NCBI RefSeq assembly: GCF_900114055.1 | Contig: NZ_FORR01000013.1 | Location: 1 to 64,000 of the forward strand | Direction of reading: 5' to 3' | Origin: Thermoflavimicrobium dichotomicum | Lineage (GTDB): Bacteria; Bacillota; Bacilli; Thermoactinomycetales; Thermoactinomycetaceae | DNA length: 64,000 nucleotides | Shown: one piece after another, positions 33,541-43,300 of the stretch | How positions within the stretch are numbered: the stretch's first letter is position 1 | Layout: every line of letters begins with the position of its first letter | Notes under the pieces: generated by a model | Told to the model about the DNA's origin: nothing | What the model saw: the letters and a program-made list of their open reading frames with translations, nothing else | Database searches by the model: none | Program-made: the position numbers and the translations under genes

Positions 33541-34512
33541 ATGAATTTGCAGGAGATTTATAAGGGGTTACAAAACGACCTTCAACTTATTGAAGAAGAA
33601 CTGGAACAAACGGTTGATTCGGAAGTGGATCAACTGCAAGCTTCTTCCCTTCATCTGCTAAAAGCAGGTGGAAAAAGAATCCGTCCGGTATTTGTTCTCT
33701 TATCTGGGCACTTTGGGAAGTATGATGTGGAGAAGTTGAGAAAAGTTGCCGTGGCTTTGGAACTGATCCATATGGCTACACTGGTTCATGATGATGTCAT
33801 TGATAATGCGGATCTTCGACGTGGACGGCAAACTGTACGTGCGCAGTGGGATAATCGGGTAGCGATGTATACGGGCGATTATATTTTGGCCCAGGCCTTG
33901 CAAGTGATTACGCAACTGAAAGAGCCGATGGTGCATCAAATTTTGGCCAAAGCCATGAAGGAAATGTGTATCGGCGAAATTGAGCAGATTCGTGATCTGT
34001 ACAATCAAAACCAGTCTTTAAAACGCTATTTGCAGCGTATTAAAAGAAAAACGGCCTTTTTAATTGCGATCAGCTGTCAACTGGGAGCATTGGTAAGTGG
34101 AGCCAGCCTGGATATCGTGCAAAAATGTTATCTGTACGGTTATTATGTGGGGATGGCCTTTCAGATGACAGATGATGTGCTGGATTTGGTTGGTGAGGAA
34201 AAATCGTTGGGAAAACCTGCAGGCAGTGACTTGCGCCAGGGGAATGTCACGTTGCCAGTCATTTATGCATTATGTCATGAAGAGCCAGCCAACAGGAAAG
34301 TGATTGAATGTTACCTGCAAAGCAAAGGGGAAAGCAACAATTTTGAAGAAGTACTTGAACTGATCCGGAAATCAGGCGGGATTGATTTTACGATCGGATT
34401 GTCTCAACGCTATCTGAAAAAAGCGTTACAAGTGTTGGAGAAACTTCCTGCATCCCATGCAAGCCAATCTCTCCAATTTATCACCGAATTTATCGTTCGA
34501 CGTTCTTATTAA
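33541..34512 (+). CDS. hepT: Heptaprenyl diphosphate synthase component II
   Basis: The catalytic subunit of the C35 prenyl synthase; 323 residues. Seen: the first Asp-rich motif LVHDDVIDNADLRRG (~residues 81-95, DDxxD), GDYILAQAL, the second Asp-rich motif FQMTDDVLD (~205-213) and GSDLRQGN. ATG 33541 follows AAGGTGAAG and lies 10 nt behind the mqnA stop; upstream in-frame starts overlap mqnA without a site. Partner of the hepS product. Confidence 0.93.
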   Translation: MNLQEIYKGLQNDLQLIEEELEQTVDSEVDQLQASSLHLLKAGGKRIRPVFVLLSGHFGKYDVEKLRKVAVALELIHMATLVHDDVIDNADLRRGRQTVRAQWDNRVAMYTGDYILAQALQVITQLKEPMVHQILAKAMKEMCIGEIEQIRDLYNQNQSLKRYLQRIKRKTAFLIAISCQLGALVSGASLDIVQKCYLYGYYVGMAFQMTDDVLDLVGEEKSLGKPAGSDLRQGNVTLPVIYALCHEEPANRKVIECYLQSKGESNNFEEVLELIRKSGGIDFTIGLSQRYLKKALQVLEKLPASHASQSLQFITEFIVRRSY

Positions 34513-34602
34513 CGATGAAATAAGTTGCTTTCCTTGTAACTTCTTGTTAAAATTTTGGATGGTTTCATGTACATATGATCTGAAGTTTGGAGGAAGCACG
34601 CT

Positions 34603-35046
34603 ATGGAAAAAACATTTATCATGGTAAAACCCGATGGTGTACAACGTGGCTTAATTGGTGAAATTGTTTCCCGTTTTGAGAAAAAAGGATATCAGCTGGT
34701 TGCAGCAAAATTGATGACCGTCTCCAAAGAATTGGCTGAAAAACACTATGCTGAACACAAAGATAAACCTTTCTTTGGTGAGTTGGTTGATTTTATTACT
34801 TCAGGTCCTGTATTTGCCATGGTATGGGCTGGTAACAATGTCATCGCTACCGCTCGTCAGATGATGGGTAAAACCAACCCGGCAGATGCATTACCAGGTA
34901 CGATTCGTGGTGACTATGGGATTAGTGTAGGTATGAATATTATTCATGGTTCCGATTCGCCTGAAAGTGCAGAACGGGAAATCGCGCTTTGGTTTAATGA
35001 GGAAGACCTGAATAACTATGAAAAAACAATCAATCGATGGATTTAA
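34603..35046 (+). CDS. ndk: Nucleoside diphosphate kinase
   Basis: Moves the gamma-phosphate between nucleoside triphosphates and diphosphates. It has 147 residues. Seen: [40 protein letters not shown] and the active His in [16 protein letters not shown] (~residue 115). ATG 34603 lies 7 nt behind TGGAGGAA. hepT-ndk is the B. subtilis order, but there the aro genes follow after cheR, while here ~15 kb of other genes come between. Confidence 0.97.
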   Translation: MEKTFIMVKPDGVQRGLIGEIVSRFEKKGYQLVAAKLMTVSKELAEKHYAEHKDKPFFGELVDFITSGPVFAMVWAGNNVIATARQMMGKTNPADALPGTIRGDYGISVGMNIIHGSDSPESAEREIALWFNEEDLNNYEKTINRWI

Positions 35047-35064
35047 TTTAAAAATGGATGTTGC

Positions 35065-35093
35065 TTGACGATTAAGAAGATGTCTATTATAAT
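35065..35093 (+). promoter_or_regulatory. Promoter of the methionine operon
   Basis: TTGACG (35065-35070), 17 nt, TATAAT (35088-35093), ~45 nt before the riboswitch. Confidence 0.8.
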
Positions 35094-35142
35094 TAATATT
35101 GATGTAGTGAACGGTTAGACAATTGAATAGGTTATGGATGTT

Positions 35143-35260
35143 CTCTTATCCAGAGTGGCGGAGGGACTGGCCCTATGAAGCCCGGCAACCTCGATGTCTT
35201 CGGACATTGGATGGTGCTAATTCCAGCAGGAATGCTTGTCACATTCCTGAAAGATAAGAG
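35143..35260 (+). promoter_or_regulatory. SAM-I (S-box) riboswitch
   Basis: P1 arms CTCTTATC (35143-35150) and GATAAGAG (35253-35260). The conserved core elements are all present: CAGAGTGGCGGAGGGACTGGCCC, ATGAAGCCCGGCAACC, then GGTGCTAATTCCAGCAGG and GAAAGATAAGAG. When SAM binds, P1 forms and the downstream terminator (35283-35313) can fold. Without SAM, GATAAGAGAAGA (35253-35264) can pair perfectly with TCTTCTCTTATC (35285-35296), which breaks both P1 and the terminator. Controls metI and the genes behind it. Confidence 0.97.
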
Positions 35261-35282
35261 AAGAAGATGACAGCGAAAGCCG

Positions 35283-35313
35283 CCTCTTCTCTTATCAAGA
35301 GAAGAGGTTTTTT
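35283..35313 (+). terminator. Riboswitch-controlled terminator of the met operon
   Basis: A 9-bp stem CCTCTTCTC/GAGAAGAGG with a 7-nt loop and six T, 37 nt before metI. Its 5' arm is the antiterminator partner of the riboswitch P1 strand. Confidence 0.92.
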
Positions 35314-35349
35314 ATATGTGTGCGGAACTAACGAGAGGAGGCCCCAGCC

Positions 35350-36489
35350 ATGCGAATGGAAACAAAACTGGCACAGATCGGAACCAAAAAAGAAAGAAAA
35401 ACGGGAGCAATCAATTTTCCTGTATATTTTGCTACTGCCTATGAACATGTTGGGGGAGTAAGTACAGGCTTTGATTATACACGGACAGCGAATCCTACTC
35501 GTCAGGTTTTGGAAGAAAGCATCGCTCGCCTGGAAGGTGGAGATGCCGGATTTGCCTGCAGTTCAGGAATGGCAGCAATCCAGACGGTGATGGGTTTGTT
35601 TTCACAGGGCGATCATCTCATTGTTTCACTGGATTTGTACGGGGGTACATATCGTTTATTTGAACAACTTTTGACACGTTATGGACTGCAGTTTTCTTAT
35701 GTCGACCTTCGTGATCTAGAAGCAGTGGAACAGGCAATCCGCCCCAATACAAAAGCGCTTTTCATCGAAACACCAACCAACCCTTTAATGCATGTGGTTG
35801 ATCTGGTTCAGGTGTGTCAAATCGCGAAACAATACCAGCTTTTATCCATTGTGGATAATACTTTCATGACGCCATATTTGCAACAGCCTTTAAAACTCGG
35901 TGCCGATATCGTGATCCATAGTGCAACCAAGTATCTTGGCGGGCATAACGATGTGTTGGCAGGCCTGATTGTAACAAAAGGGAACGAATTATCTGAGCGT
36001 TTGCTATTCCTCCACAATTCTATCGGCTCCACACTTTCTCCTATGGACTCGTGGTTGTTGATGCGCGGAATGAAGACACTTGCGTTACGGATGGAAAAAC
36101 ATCAGGAAAACGCACGATGTTTGGCTGAATATCTAAGTCAGCATCCATTGGTCGATGAGGTGTTTTATCCGGCATTGGACTCGAGAGGAATAGCCATTCT
36201 AAGTGAACAGGCCAATGGATTTGGAGGCATGTTATCCTTCCGAGTCAAAGATAAACGGTATATTCAGTCCCTTCTGCAAAATTTGAAGATTATTACTTTT
36301 GCGGAAAGTTTAGGAGGCGTGGAAAGCTTGATTACGTATCCAGCAACGCAGACCCACGCCGATGTACCTGAAGAAATTCGCCTAAAGGTGGGAGTATGTG
36401 ATCGATTGTTACGTGTGTCGGTCGGAATCGAGCATGTGGAAGATTTGAAGCAAGACATAGAAAATGCTTTTCGAAGCGTAGAAAAATAG
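35350..36489 (+). CDS. metI: Cystathionine gamma-synthase / O-acetylhomoserine thiolyase (MetI-like)
   Basis: A PLP enzyme joining O-acetylhomoserine with cysteine (or sulfide). It has 379 residues. Seen: YTRTANPTRQVLEESIARLEGG (start of the PLP fold), SGMAAIQTV, IETPTNPLMHVVD, VDNTFMTPYLQQPL and the PLP Lys in HSATKYLGGHND (~residue 197). ATG 35350 lies behind GAGAGGAGG. First gene after the SAM riboswitch; the second PLP enzyme follows 19 nt later. The pair matches metI-metC of B. subtilis. Confidence 0.93.
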   Translation: MRMETKLAQIGTKKERKTGAINFPVYFATAYEHVGGVSTGFDYTRTANPTRQVLEESIARLEGGDAGFACSSGMAAIQTVMGLFSQGDHLIVSLDLYGGTYRLFEQLLTRYGLQFSYVDLRDLEAVEQAIRPNTKALFIETPTNPLMHVVDLVQVCQIAKQYQLLSIVDNTFMTPYLQQPLKLGADIVIHSATKYLGGHNDVLAGLIVTKGNELSERLLFLHNSIGSTLSPMDSWLLMRGMKTLALRMEKHQENARCLAEYLSQHPLVDEVFYPALDSRGIAILSEQANGFGGMLSFRVKDKRYIQSLLQNLKIITFAESLGGVESLITYPATQTHADVPEEIRLKVGVCDRLLRVSVGIEHVEDLKQDIENAFRSVEK

Positions 36490-36508
36490 GAACTGGAGGT
36501 TGATCAGC

Positions 36509-37672
36509 GTGAAATTTGAAACCATCACTTTGCACAATGGCAATGAAATCGATCCTTACACAGGTGCGGCGAGTATCCCGATATACCAAGCATCGACTTA
36601 TCACCAGTTTTCCATTGATCACCCGGGAGTTTTTGATTATGCACGCTCCGGAAATCCAACACGTCAAGCACTCGAAAATGCGATTGCCAAACTGGAAGGA
36701 GGCTGTCGTGGCTTTGCCTTTGCTTCAGGGATGGCGGCGATTTCAACGGTATTTCTGCTCTTTTCTCGTGGTGATCATCTGATCGTTTCCCAAGATGTAT
36801 ATGGTGGAACCTATCGTTTGCTTACCCAAGTGCTGTCACGTTTGGGAATCGAAGCCACTTTTGTGGATACAACCGATTTGAAAGCCGTACAGGAAGCGAT
36901 TCGTCCGCACACGAAAGGAATTTACGTGGAAACTCCATCCAATCCATTGTTAAAGGTGAGTGATTTAAGAGGGATCGTGAAAATTGCCCGTTCTCATCAG
37001 CTTCTGACAATTGTGGATAACACATTTCTTACGCCTTATTACCAGCAGCCACTCGCTTTGGGAGTCGATATCGTGGTACATAGTGCGACCAAGTTTATTG
37101 GCGGCCATAGTGATGTAGTGGCTGGTTTGGTTGTGGCCAGGGATGAAGAGATTGCGGAGAAACTTGCTTTTTTGCAAAACTCTTTTGGTGCCATTTTGGG
37201 CGTACAGGATGCCTGGTTGGTTCTCAGAGGTTTAAAAACATTGCCGGTTCGCATGGAGACAGCGACCAAAAACGCTGAAATTTTGGCCTGTTGGCTGGTA
37301 CAACATCCAGCTGTTCGTCAGGTGTACTATACAGGTTTGCCATCGCACGAGGGACATGCCATCCAAGAGAAACAAGCCAAAGGTCATGGAGCGGTTCTGT
37401 CTTTTGATGTAGGCAGTGAAGAGAAAGCCAAACGGATTTTAAACAAAGTGCGTTTACCGATTGTGGCAGTGAGCTTGGGAGCGGTTGAGAGCATTTTATC
37501 TTATCCAGCCAGAATGTCCCATGCGTCGATGCCACGAGAAGTACGTTTGAAATATGGAATTACGGATGGTTTACTCCGTTTGTCGGTCGGTCTGGAAAAT
37601 GTGGACGATTTGATTGAGGATTTGGCGCAAGCGATGGAGGAGAAAGTATCTGTACTCATTTCTGGCAAATAA
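36509..37672 (+). CDS. metC: Cystathionine beta-lyase (MetC-like)
   Basis: A PLP enzyme that splits cystathionine into homocysteine, pyruvate and ammonia. It has 387 residues and is ~50% similar to its upstream neighbour. Seen: YARSGNPTRQALENAIAKLEGG, SGMAAISTV, VETPSNPLLKVSDL, VDNTFLTPYYQQPL and PLP Lys in HSATKFIGGHSD (~residue 200). The start is GTG 36509, 8 nt behind GGAGGT; an earlier TTG overlaps that site. MetC against MetI assignment rests on gene order. Confidence 0.9.
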   Translation: MKFETITLHNGNEIDPYTGAASIPIYQASTYHQFSIDHPGVFDYARSGNPTRQALENAIAKLEGGCRGFAFASGMAAISTVFLLFSRGDHLIVSQDVYGGTYRLLTQVLSRLGIEATFVDTTDLKAVQEAIRPHTKGIYVETPSNPLLKVSDLRGIVKIARSHQLLTIVDNTFLTPYYQQPLALGVDIVVHSATKFIGGHSDVVAGLVVARDEEIAEKLAFLQNSFGAILGVQDAWLVLRGLKTLPVRMETATKNAEILACWLVQHPAVRQVYYTGLPSHEGHAIQEKQAKGHGAVLSFDVGSEEKAKRILNKVRLPIVAVSLGAVESILSYPARMSHASMPREVRLKYGITDGLLRLSVGLENVDDLIEDLAQAMEEKVSVLISGK

Positions 37673-37807
37673 TTGCCAATGATCATGTTTACATGAAGGA
37701 TAGTTCCATTTGTGATTAATGGAAGATTCGATTTTGTCAGTTAGCCAACTCTTGTCAAGAGTAGGTGAGATGGATGTTGATCTGGAGAGGATGAGAGGGG
37801 CGATGGT

Positions 37808-38917
37808 ATGTCTGTTTCAACAAAGAAAGAAGTCGTGCGCAAGTTTTATCAGCTTCCCCCGCTGGAGTTGCAAAGTGGCAAGGTATTGAATGAGGCCGTT
37901 CTCGCTTATGAAACTTTTGGAACTTTAAACCAGGCGAAAGACAATGCCATTTTAATTTGCCATGCTTTAACGGGTGATTCTCATGCCGGCAGCAGTGATG
38001 GAGTGCCTGGTTGGTGGGATGGGATCATTGGACCCGGTAAAGCATTGGATACAGAACATTATTTCATCATCTGTGCCAATGTCATTGGAGGATGTTACGG
38101 ATCGACGGGACCTGCTTCCCGGCATCCAGAAGATGGGAAGCCATACGGATTGCGTTTCCCTGTGGTAACGATTCGGGATATGGTTCAAGCCCAATATCAT
38201 TTGGTGAAAAGTTTGGGCATTGAGCGTTTACTTTCCGTGATCGGTGGCTCCATGGGCGGTATGCAAGTGTTTGAATGGGCCGTGATGTATCCGGAATTTG
38301 TCGAAACCTATATTCCTATAGCGACGAGTGCCAGATTTTCAGCCATGGGCATTGCCTGGAACAATATCATGCGGCAGGCGATCGTGAATGATCCGGATTG
38401 GTGTCAGGGCAACTATTATGGACGAACCTTTCCCAAAAAGGGGCTCAATCTGGCTCGGCGTTTGGGCATGATTACTTATCGCAGTTTTGATTTATACGAA
38501 GAGCGGTTTGGCCGAGAGATGAATCCACTTTGCAATCCTTTTTCAATGGAATCAGAATATGAAGTCGAACGGTATCTTTGCTATCAAGGAAACAAACTGG
38601 TTGAGCGATTTGATGCGAATTCGTATTTATATTTGCTAAAAGCGATGGATTTGCATGATATCTGCCGTGGACGTGGTGAGTATATCCATGTGCTGGAACA
38701 GATTTCGGCTCATGGACTCTTTATTGGCATTGATACCGATTTTCTGTTTCCAGCTCAAGAACTGAAACAGACAGCAGAGCAGCTAAAGTCGATTGGAAAG
38801 CCTGTTCAATATCGAGAAATGAAAAGCATTTATGGGCATGATGCGTTTTTAATTGAATGGGACATGATGAATGAATGGATTGGTCATTTTCTGTCGGAGC
38901 GGAGGGGAACTGTATGA
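37808..38917 (+). CDS. metX: Homoserine O-acetyltransferase
   Basis: Acetylates homoserine with acetyl-CoA to give the MetI substrate. It has 369 residues and an alpha/beta hydrolase fold. Seen: ALTGDSHAG, NVIGGCYGSTGPAS, the nucleophile elbow GGSMGGMQ (Ser ~146), and the catalytic Asp/His near DTDFLFP and GHDAFLIEW. B. subtilis uses MetA instead. The 135 bp before it have a short ACTCTTG/CAAGAGT palindrome (37748-37762). It overlaps hom by 4 nt. Confidence 0.93.
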   Translation: MSVSTKKEVVRKFYQLPPLELQSGKVLNEAVLAYETFGTLNQAKDNAILICHALTGDSHAGSSDGVPGWWDGIIGPGKALDTEHYFIICANVIGGCYGSTGPASRHPEDGKPYGLRFPVVTIRDMVQAQYHLVKSLGIERLLSVIGGSMGGMQVFEWAVMYPEFVETYIPIATSARFSAMGIAWNNIMRQAIVNDPDWCQGNYYGRTFPKKGLNLARRLGMITYRSFDLYEERFGREMNPLCNPFSMESEYEVERYLCYQGNKLVERFDANSYLYLLKAMDLHDICRGRGEYIHVLEQISAHGLFIGIDTDFLFPAQELKQTAEQLKSIGKPVQYREMKSIYGHDAFLIEWDMMNEWIGHFLSERRGTV

Positions 38918-40254
38918 GTAACGAAACAGCAGTCAAGGCGAACAAGACAGTCCGAGTCGGTTTACTGGGATTGGGAACCGTTGGTTCAGGAGTGATGAAA
39001 GTATTACTGCATCAGCAGGCATTGATTAAAGAGCGCACAGGGTATCGCATTGAAGTTCCACATATTCTGGTGCGTGATCCCAAAAAGAAGCGAAAAGTAA
39101 AGGTATTCCCTGAACAGCTGACCACTGATGCCGATCGGATTGTTGACGATCAGGATATATCCATTGTGATTGAAGTGATGGGAGGAGTGGAACCGGCTCG
39201 AACCATTCTCTTAAAGGCGCTTCGATCTGGAAAACATGTCATTACTGCCAATAAGGAATTGTTGGCCAAACATGGCTCTGAATTGATGAAGGCTGCTCAG
39301 GAATCAGGTGTACAGTTACTGTTTGAGGCAAGTGTGGCGGGTGGCATCCCGGTCATTCGTTTTTTACAGGGTTATTTAACTGCGAACCGTGTTTATGAGA
39401 TATCAGGAATATTAAATGGAACGACCAATTACATCTTGACGAAGATGGAGCAAACGGGTCAAACATTTGCAGAGGCATTGGCAGAGGCCCAGGAATTGGG
39501 CTATGCAGAAGCAGATCCCACCGATGATGTAGAAGGATATGATGCTGCCTACAAGCTGGCGATTTTAACCAATTTGGCTTTTGATGTAGAAGTACCTGTA
39601 AGTGATATCTTTCGTGAAGGAATTAAAGAGATCCGGCCGATTGATTTGGGCTGGGCGAGAGAATTTGGTTATGTGATCAAGTTATTGGCTCGTTCCCGAA
39701 AGACGGAGCGAGGGATCGAATTGTCCGTTGGACCTTGTCTTTTACCGCTTTCCCATCCGCTTGCCCGCGTTCATGATGTGTTTAATGCTGTAACGGTCTA
39801 TAGTGATGTGGTGGGAGACGTGACACTGGTAGGAAAAGGAGCTGGCGAATACCCAACGGCGAGTGCCGTGATTGAAGATTTAACGGCCTTGCTGAGACAA
39901 TCAGGGCAGGTTCTCCGTACAACCTGTTGGCAAACATCTTCACATCGATGTTTGGAAACAGAAAGTTCCCGCTTTTTCATCCGGTTTACGAGTGCGGAGC
40001 AGGAATCGCAACAACTGGAGCAGCAACTGAAGAGAGTGATTGCGGAATGGGGAGGCCGTGTGATCCATCAAGTGAAGAAAGAAGCGCTAGGTAAAGAGAA
40101 CTTTGGCTGGATTGTACAAAATCTGCCGCGGAAAAGGTTGATCGAGCTCCTGGATCAGGCATCTGCAAACGGTTTGCTGAGTCAACAGCCGTTGGTTTTA
40201 CCCTGCTTGGATCAAGTTGCAACGCAATCAAGAAAACTCGCTTCGGCGATTTGA
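38914..40254 (+). CDS. hom: Homoserine dehydrogenase
   Basis: Reduces aspartate semialdehyde to homoserine, the branch point to Met and Thr. It has 446 residues. Seen: NAD(P) fold GLLGLGTVGSG (~residues 16-26), HVITANKELLAKHG, ASVAGGIPVI, GILNGTTNYILTKM and YAEADPTDDVEGYDAAYKLAIL, and a C-terminal ACT-type region (SRFFIRFTSAEQES) for amino-acid feedback. ATG 38914 overlaps the metX stop and has GGAGGGG. The metX-hom coupling commits this copy to methionine; a second hom for threonine may exist elsewhere. Confidence 0.95.
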   Translation: MSNETAVKANKTVRVGLLGLGTVGSGVMKVLLHQQALIKERTGYRIEVPHILVRDPKKKRKVKVFPEQLTTDADRIVDDQDISIVIEVMGGVEPARTILLKALRSGKHVITANKELLAKHGSELMKAAQESGVQLLFEASVAGGIPVIRFLQGYLTANRVYEISGILNGTTNYILTKMEQTGQTFAEALAEAQELGYAEADPTDDVEGYDAAYKLAILTNLAFDVEVPVSDIFREGIKEIRPIDLGWAREFGYVIKLLARSRKTERGIELSVGPCLLPLSHPLARVHDVFNAVTVYSDVVGDVTLVGKGAGEYPTASAVIEDLTALLRQSGQVLRTTCWQTSSHRCLETESSRFFIRFTSAEQESQQLEQQLKRVIAEWGGRVIHQVKKEALGKENFGWIVQNLPRKRLIELLDQASANGLLSQQPLVLPCLDQVATQSRKLASAI

Positions 40255-40261
40255 TAGATAG

Positions 40262-40297
40262 AATCGGGTTCTTTCAGAAGTGTTTAACCCGATTTTG
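40262..40297 (+). terminator. Weak terminator-like hairpin between hom and metH
   Basis: A 9-bp stem AATCGGGTT/AACCCGATT with a 15-nt loop and a short T-run (TTG). It may lower metH expression relative to hom. Confidence 0.5.
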
Positions 40298-40351
40298 ATC
40301 AATCACAGTCAATCATCGGATGAAAAATTTGTGAATAAAAGGATGAACCCT

Positions 40352-43300
40352 ATGCAGAAAAAAGCAATTACGGAACGTTTGAAAGAAAAGATTCTGATTA
40401 TCGATGGTGCAATGGGAACCATGCTCCAACAGGCCAACCTGACAGTAGCGGATTTTGGCGGTGAGGAGTATGAGGGGTGCAACGAGCATCTGAATTTAAC
40501 CCGCCCCGATTTGATTCGTGAGATTCATGCTTCTTACTATCGCGCTGGAGCGGATATTGTTGAAACAAACACATTTGGTGCAACTCCGATTGTTTTGGCA
40601 GAATACGGACTGCAGGATCAAACGGAAGAAATCAATTTGGCGGCGGCGCGTTGCGCGATTGAGGCGCGAGATGCATGGTCGACTCCCGAGTGGCCTCGTT
40701 ATGTGGCCGGAGCGATGGGACCGACCACCAAAACCTTATCCGTCACAGGTGGAGCTACCTTTGACGAAATGATCGAATCGTATTATCGCCAGGCCAAAGC
40801 GCTCATTCAGGGTGGAGTGGATTTGCTCCTGTTGGAAACTTCACAGGATACCTTGAATGTAAAGGCTGGGAGCATTGGAATTCGGCGGGCTTTTGCGGAG
40901 TTGGGCGTTGAGATCCCGATCATGATTTCGGGAACCATCGAGCCGATGGGAACGATGTTGGCGGGACAAGGCATTGAAGCGTTCTACTTGTCCATTGAAC
41001 ATCTGAAGCCGATTGCGGTCGGGCTTAACTGTGCGACAGGTCCAGAGTTTATGAAAGACCATATTCGTACGCTATCCAGTCTGGCTACCTGTGCCGTCAG
41101 TTGTTATCCCAATGCCGGTCTGCCTGATGAAGATGGAAACTACCTGGAAACTCCACAGGCTTTGGCGCAGAAATTGGCCGATTTTGCCGATGCCGGTTGG
41201 TTAAATATGGCTGGGGGATGTTGTGGAACAACGCCTGACCATATTCGCGCGATCGCAGAAGTGATGAAAGGAAAAAAGCCGCGTCAACCTGTTACCGAAC
41301 ATTTGCCAGCGGTTTCCGGGATTGAGCCGGTTTATTTGGAGCCGGACAATCGTCCGCTTTTGGTAGGGGAACGGACCAATGTCATCGGCTCTCGCAAGTT
41401 TAAGCGCCTCATTGCAGAAGGGAAGTATGAAGAAGCGGCCGAAATCGCACGCAAACAAGTGAAAGGCGGAGCGCAGATCATTGATGTGTGTTTGGCAGAT
41501 CCAGACCGGGATGAGTTGGCGGATATGGAAGCCTTTTTGCAATATGTGACCAAAAAAGTGAAAGTGCCTTTGATGATCGACTCCACCGATCCCAAAGTGA
41601 TGGAGCGGGCTTTGACCTATTCGCAAGGAAAAGCGGTCATCAATTCGATCAATTTGGAAGATGGGGAAAAGCGTTTTGAAGAGGTGGTTCCGCTTATCCA
41701 TCGTTTTGGTGCGGCAGTGGTGGTTGGAACGATTGATGAGGTTGGTATGGCGGTGACGAAAGAGCGGAAATTGGAAGTAGCAAAGCGCTCTTATGATTTG
41801 CTGGTGAACAAATATGGACTTTCGCCGCAAGATATCATTTTTGACCCGCTTGTTTTCCCGGTGGGAACCGGTGATGAACAATATATCGGTTCAGCATTGG
41901 ATACGGTAGAAGGGATTCGCTTGATCAAGGAAGCCATGCCAGAGTGCGCAACCATTCTGGGGATTTCCAATGTTTCTTTTGGTTTGCCTGGAGCAGGGCG
42001 TGAAGTATTGAATGCCGTTTTCCTGTATGAATGCACCAAGGCCGGACTCGACTACGCCATTGTCAACACAGAAAAGTTGGAGCGCTACGCTTCCATTCCC
42101 GAAGAAGAACGCCGTTTGGCTGAAAAGTTGCTGTTTGAAACGACGCACGAAAACTATGAACAGGTTCTCAATGAATTTACTGCTTTTTATCGCGAGAAAA
42201 AAGTGGAGAAAAAAGAGCCGATCTCCCATCTTTCATTAGAGGAAAGGCTGGCACGATATGTGGTGGAAGGAACCAAGGATGGTTTATTCGAGGATCTGGA
42301 CGAAGCCCTTAAAAAGTATACACCGTTGGATATTATCAATGGTCCATTGATGGCCGGCATGGATGAAGTGGGCCGGTTGTTCAATGACAACCAGCTGATT
42401 GTGGCTGAAGTACTGCAAAGTGCGGAAGTCATGAAGGCATCGGTTGCTTATCTGGAGCCCCATATGGATAAAGCAGAGACCCATACCAAAGGAAAAGTCC
42501 TCTTGGCAACCGTCAAGGGGGATGTCCATGATATCGGAAAGAATTTGGTTGAAATCATTCTTTCCAATAACGGATATGAAGTAGTGAATTTGGGAATCAA
42601 AGTGCAGCCAGAAACGCTGATTGAAGCCGTTCGAAAAGAAAAGCCGGATATTATCGGCTTATCTGGATTGTTGGTCAAATCCGCACAACAGATGGTCATT
42701 ACCGCTCAAGATTTGAAGGCAGCCAAAATCGATCTCCCGATTTTGGTCGGTGGAGCAGCACTGACCCGTAAGTTTACAGAAACACGGATTGCTCCCGAGT
42801 ATGATGGTTTGGTGCTGTATGCCAAAGATGCCATGAATGGACTGGAACTGGCGAATCGACTGGTCAATCCAGCCGATCGGGAACGCCTGGAAGAAGCGCA
42901 TCAGGAAAAACTTGCGAAAAATAAAGAGTCTGCACCACAAGAGTCAACAGGTCAAACCACCACTTCCACGATCACGCGAAGCCCGATTGATCAGAGTGCA
43001 CCGGTCTTTGTCCCTCCAGATCTGAAACGGCACATCTTTCGGGATGTTCCGCTGGGTCATTTGCGTCCCTATCTCAATGAACAGATGCTGTTGGGGAAAC
43101 ATTTGGGGATTCGTGGCAAGGTGGAAGAACTTATCCAAGCAGGCGACGAGAAGACCGTGGAACTGAAGAACAGGGTGGATGAACTTCTCGCTTATCTGGA
43201 AAGAGATCAAGTGCTTCGTCCGCAAGGAATGTATCAGTTTTTCCCGGCTCAGGCAGATGGCAATGATATCCTGATTTATGACCCAGAAGATCAAAGCCGT

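Noticed and set aside
37673-37807. Second S-box before metX
   Set aside because: The core sequences of the SAM riboswitch are absent; only a short 7-bp palindrome is present.
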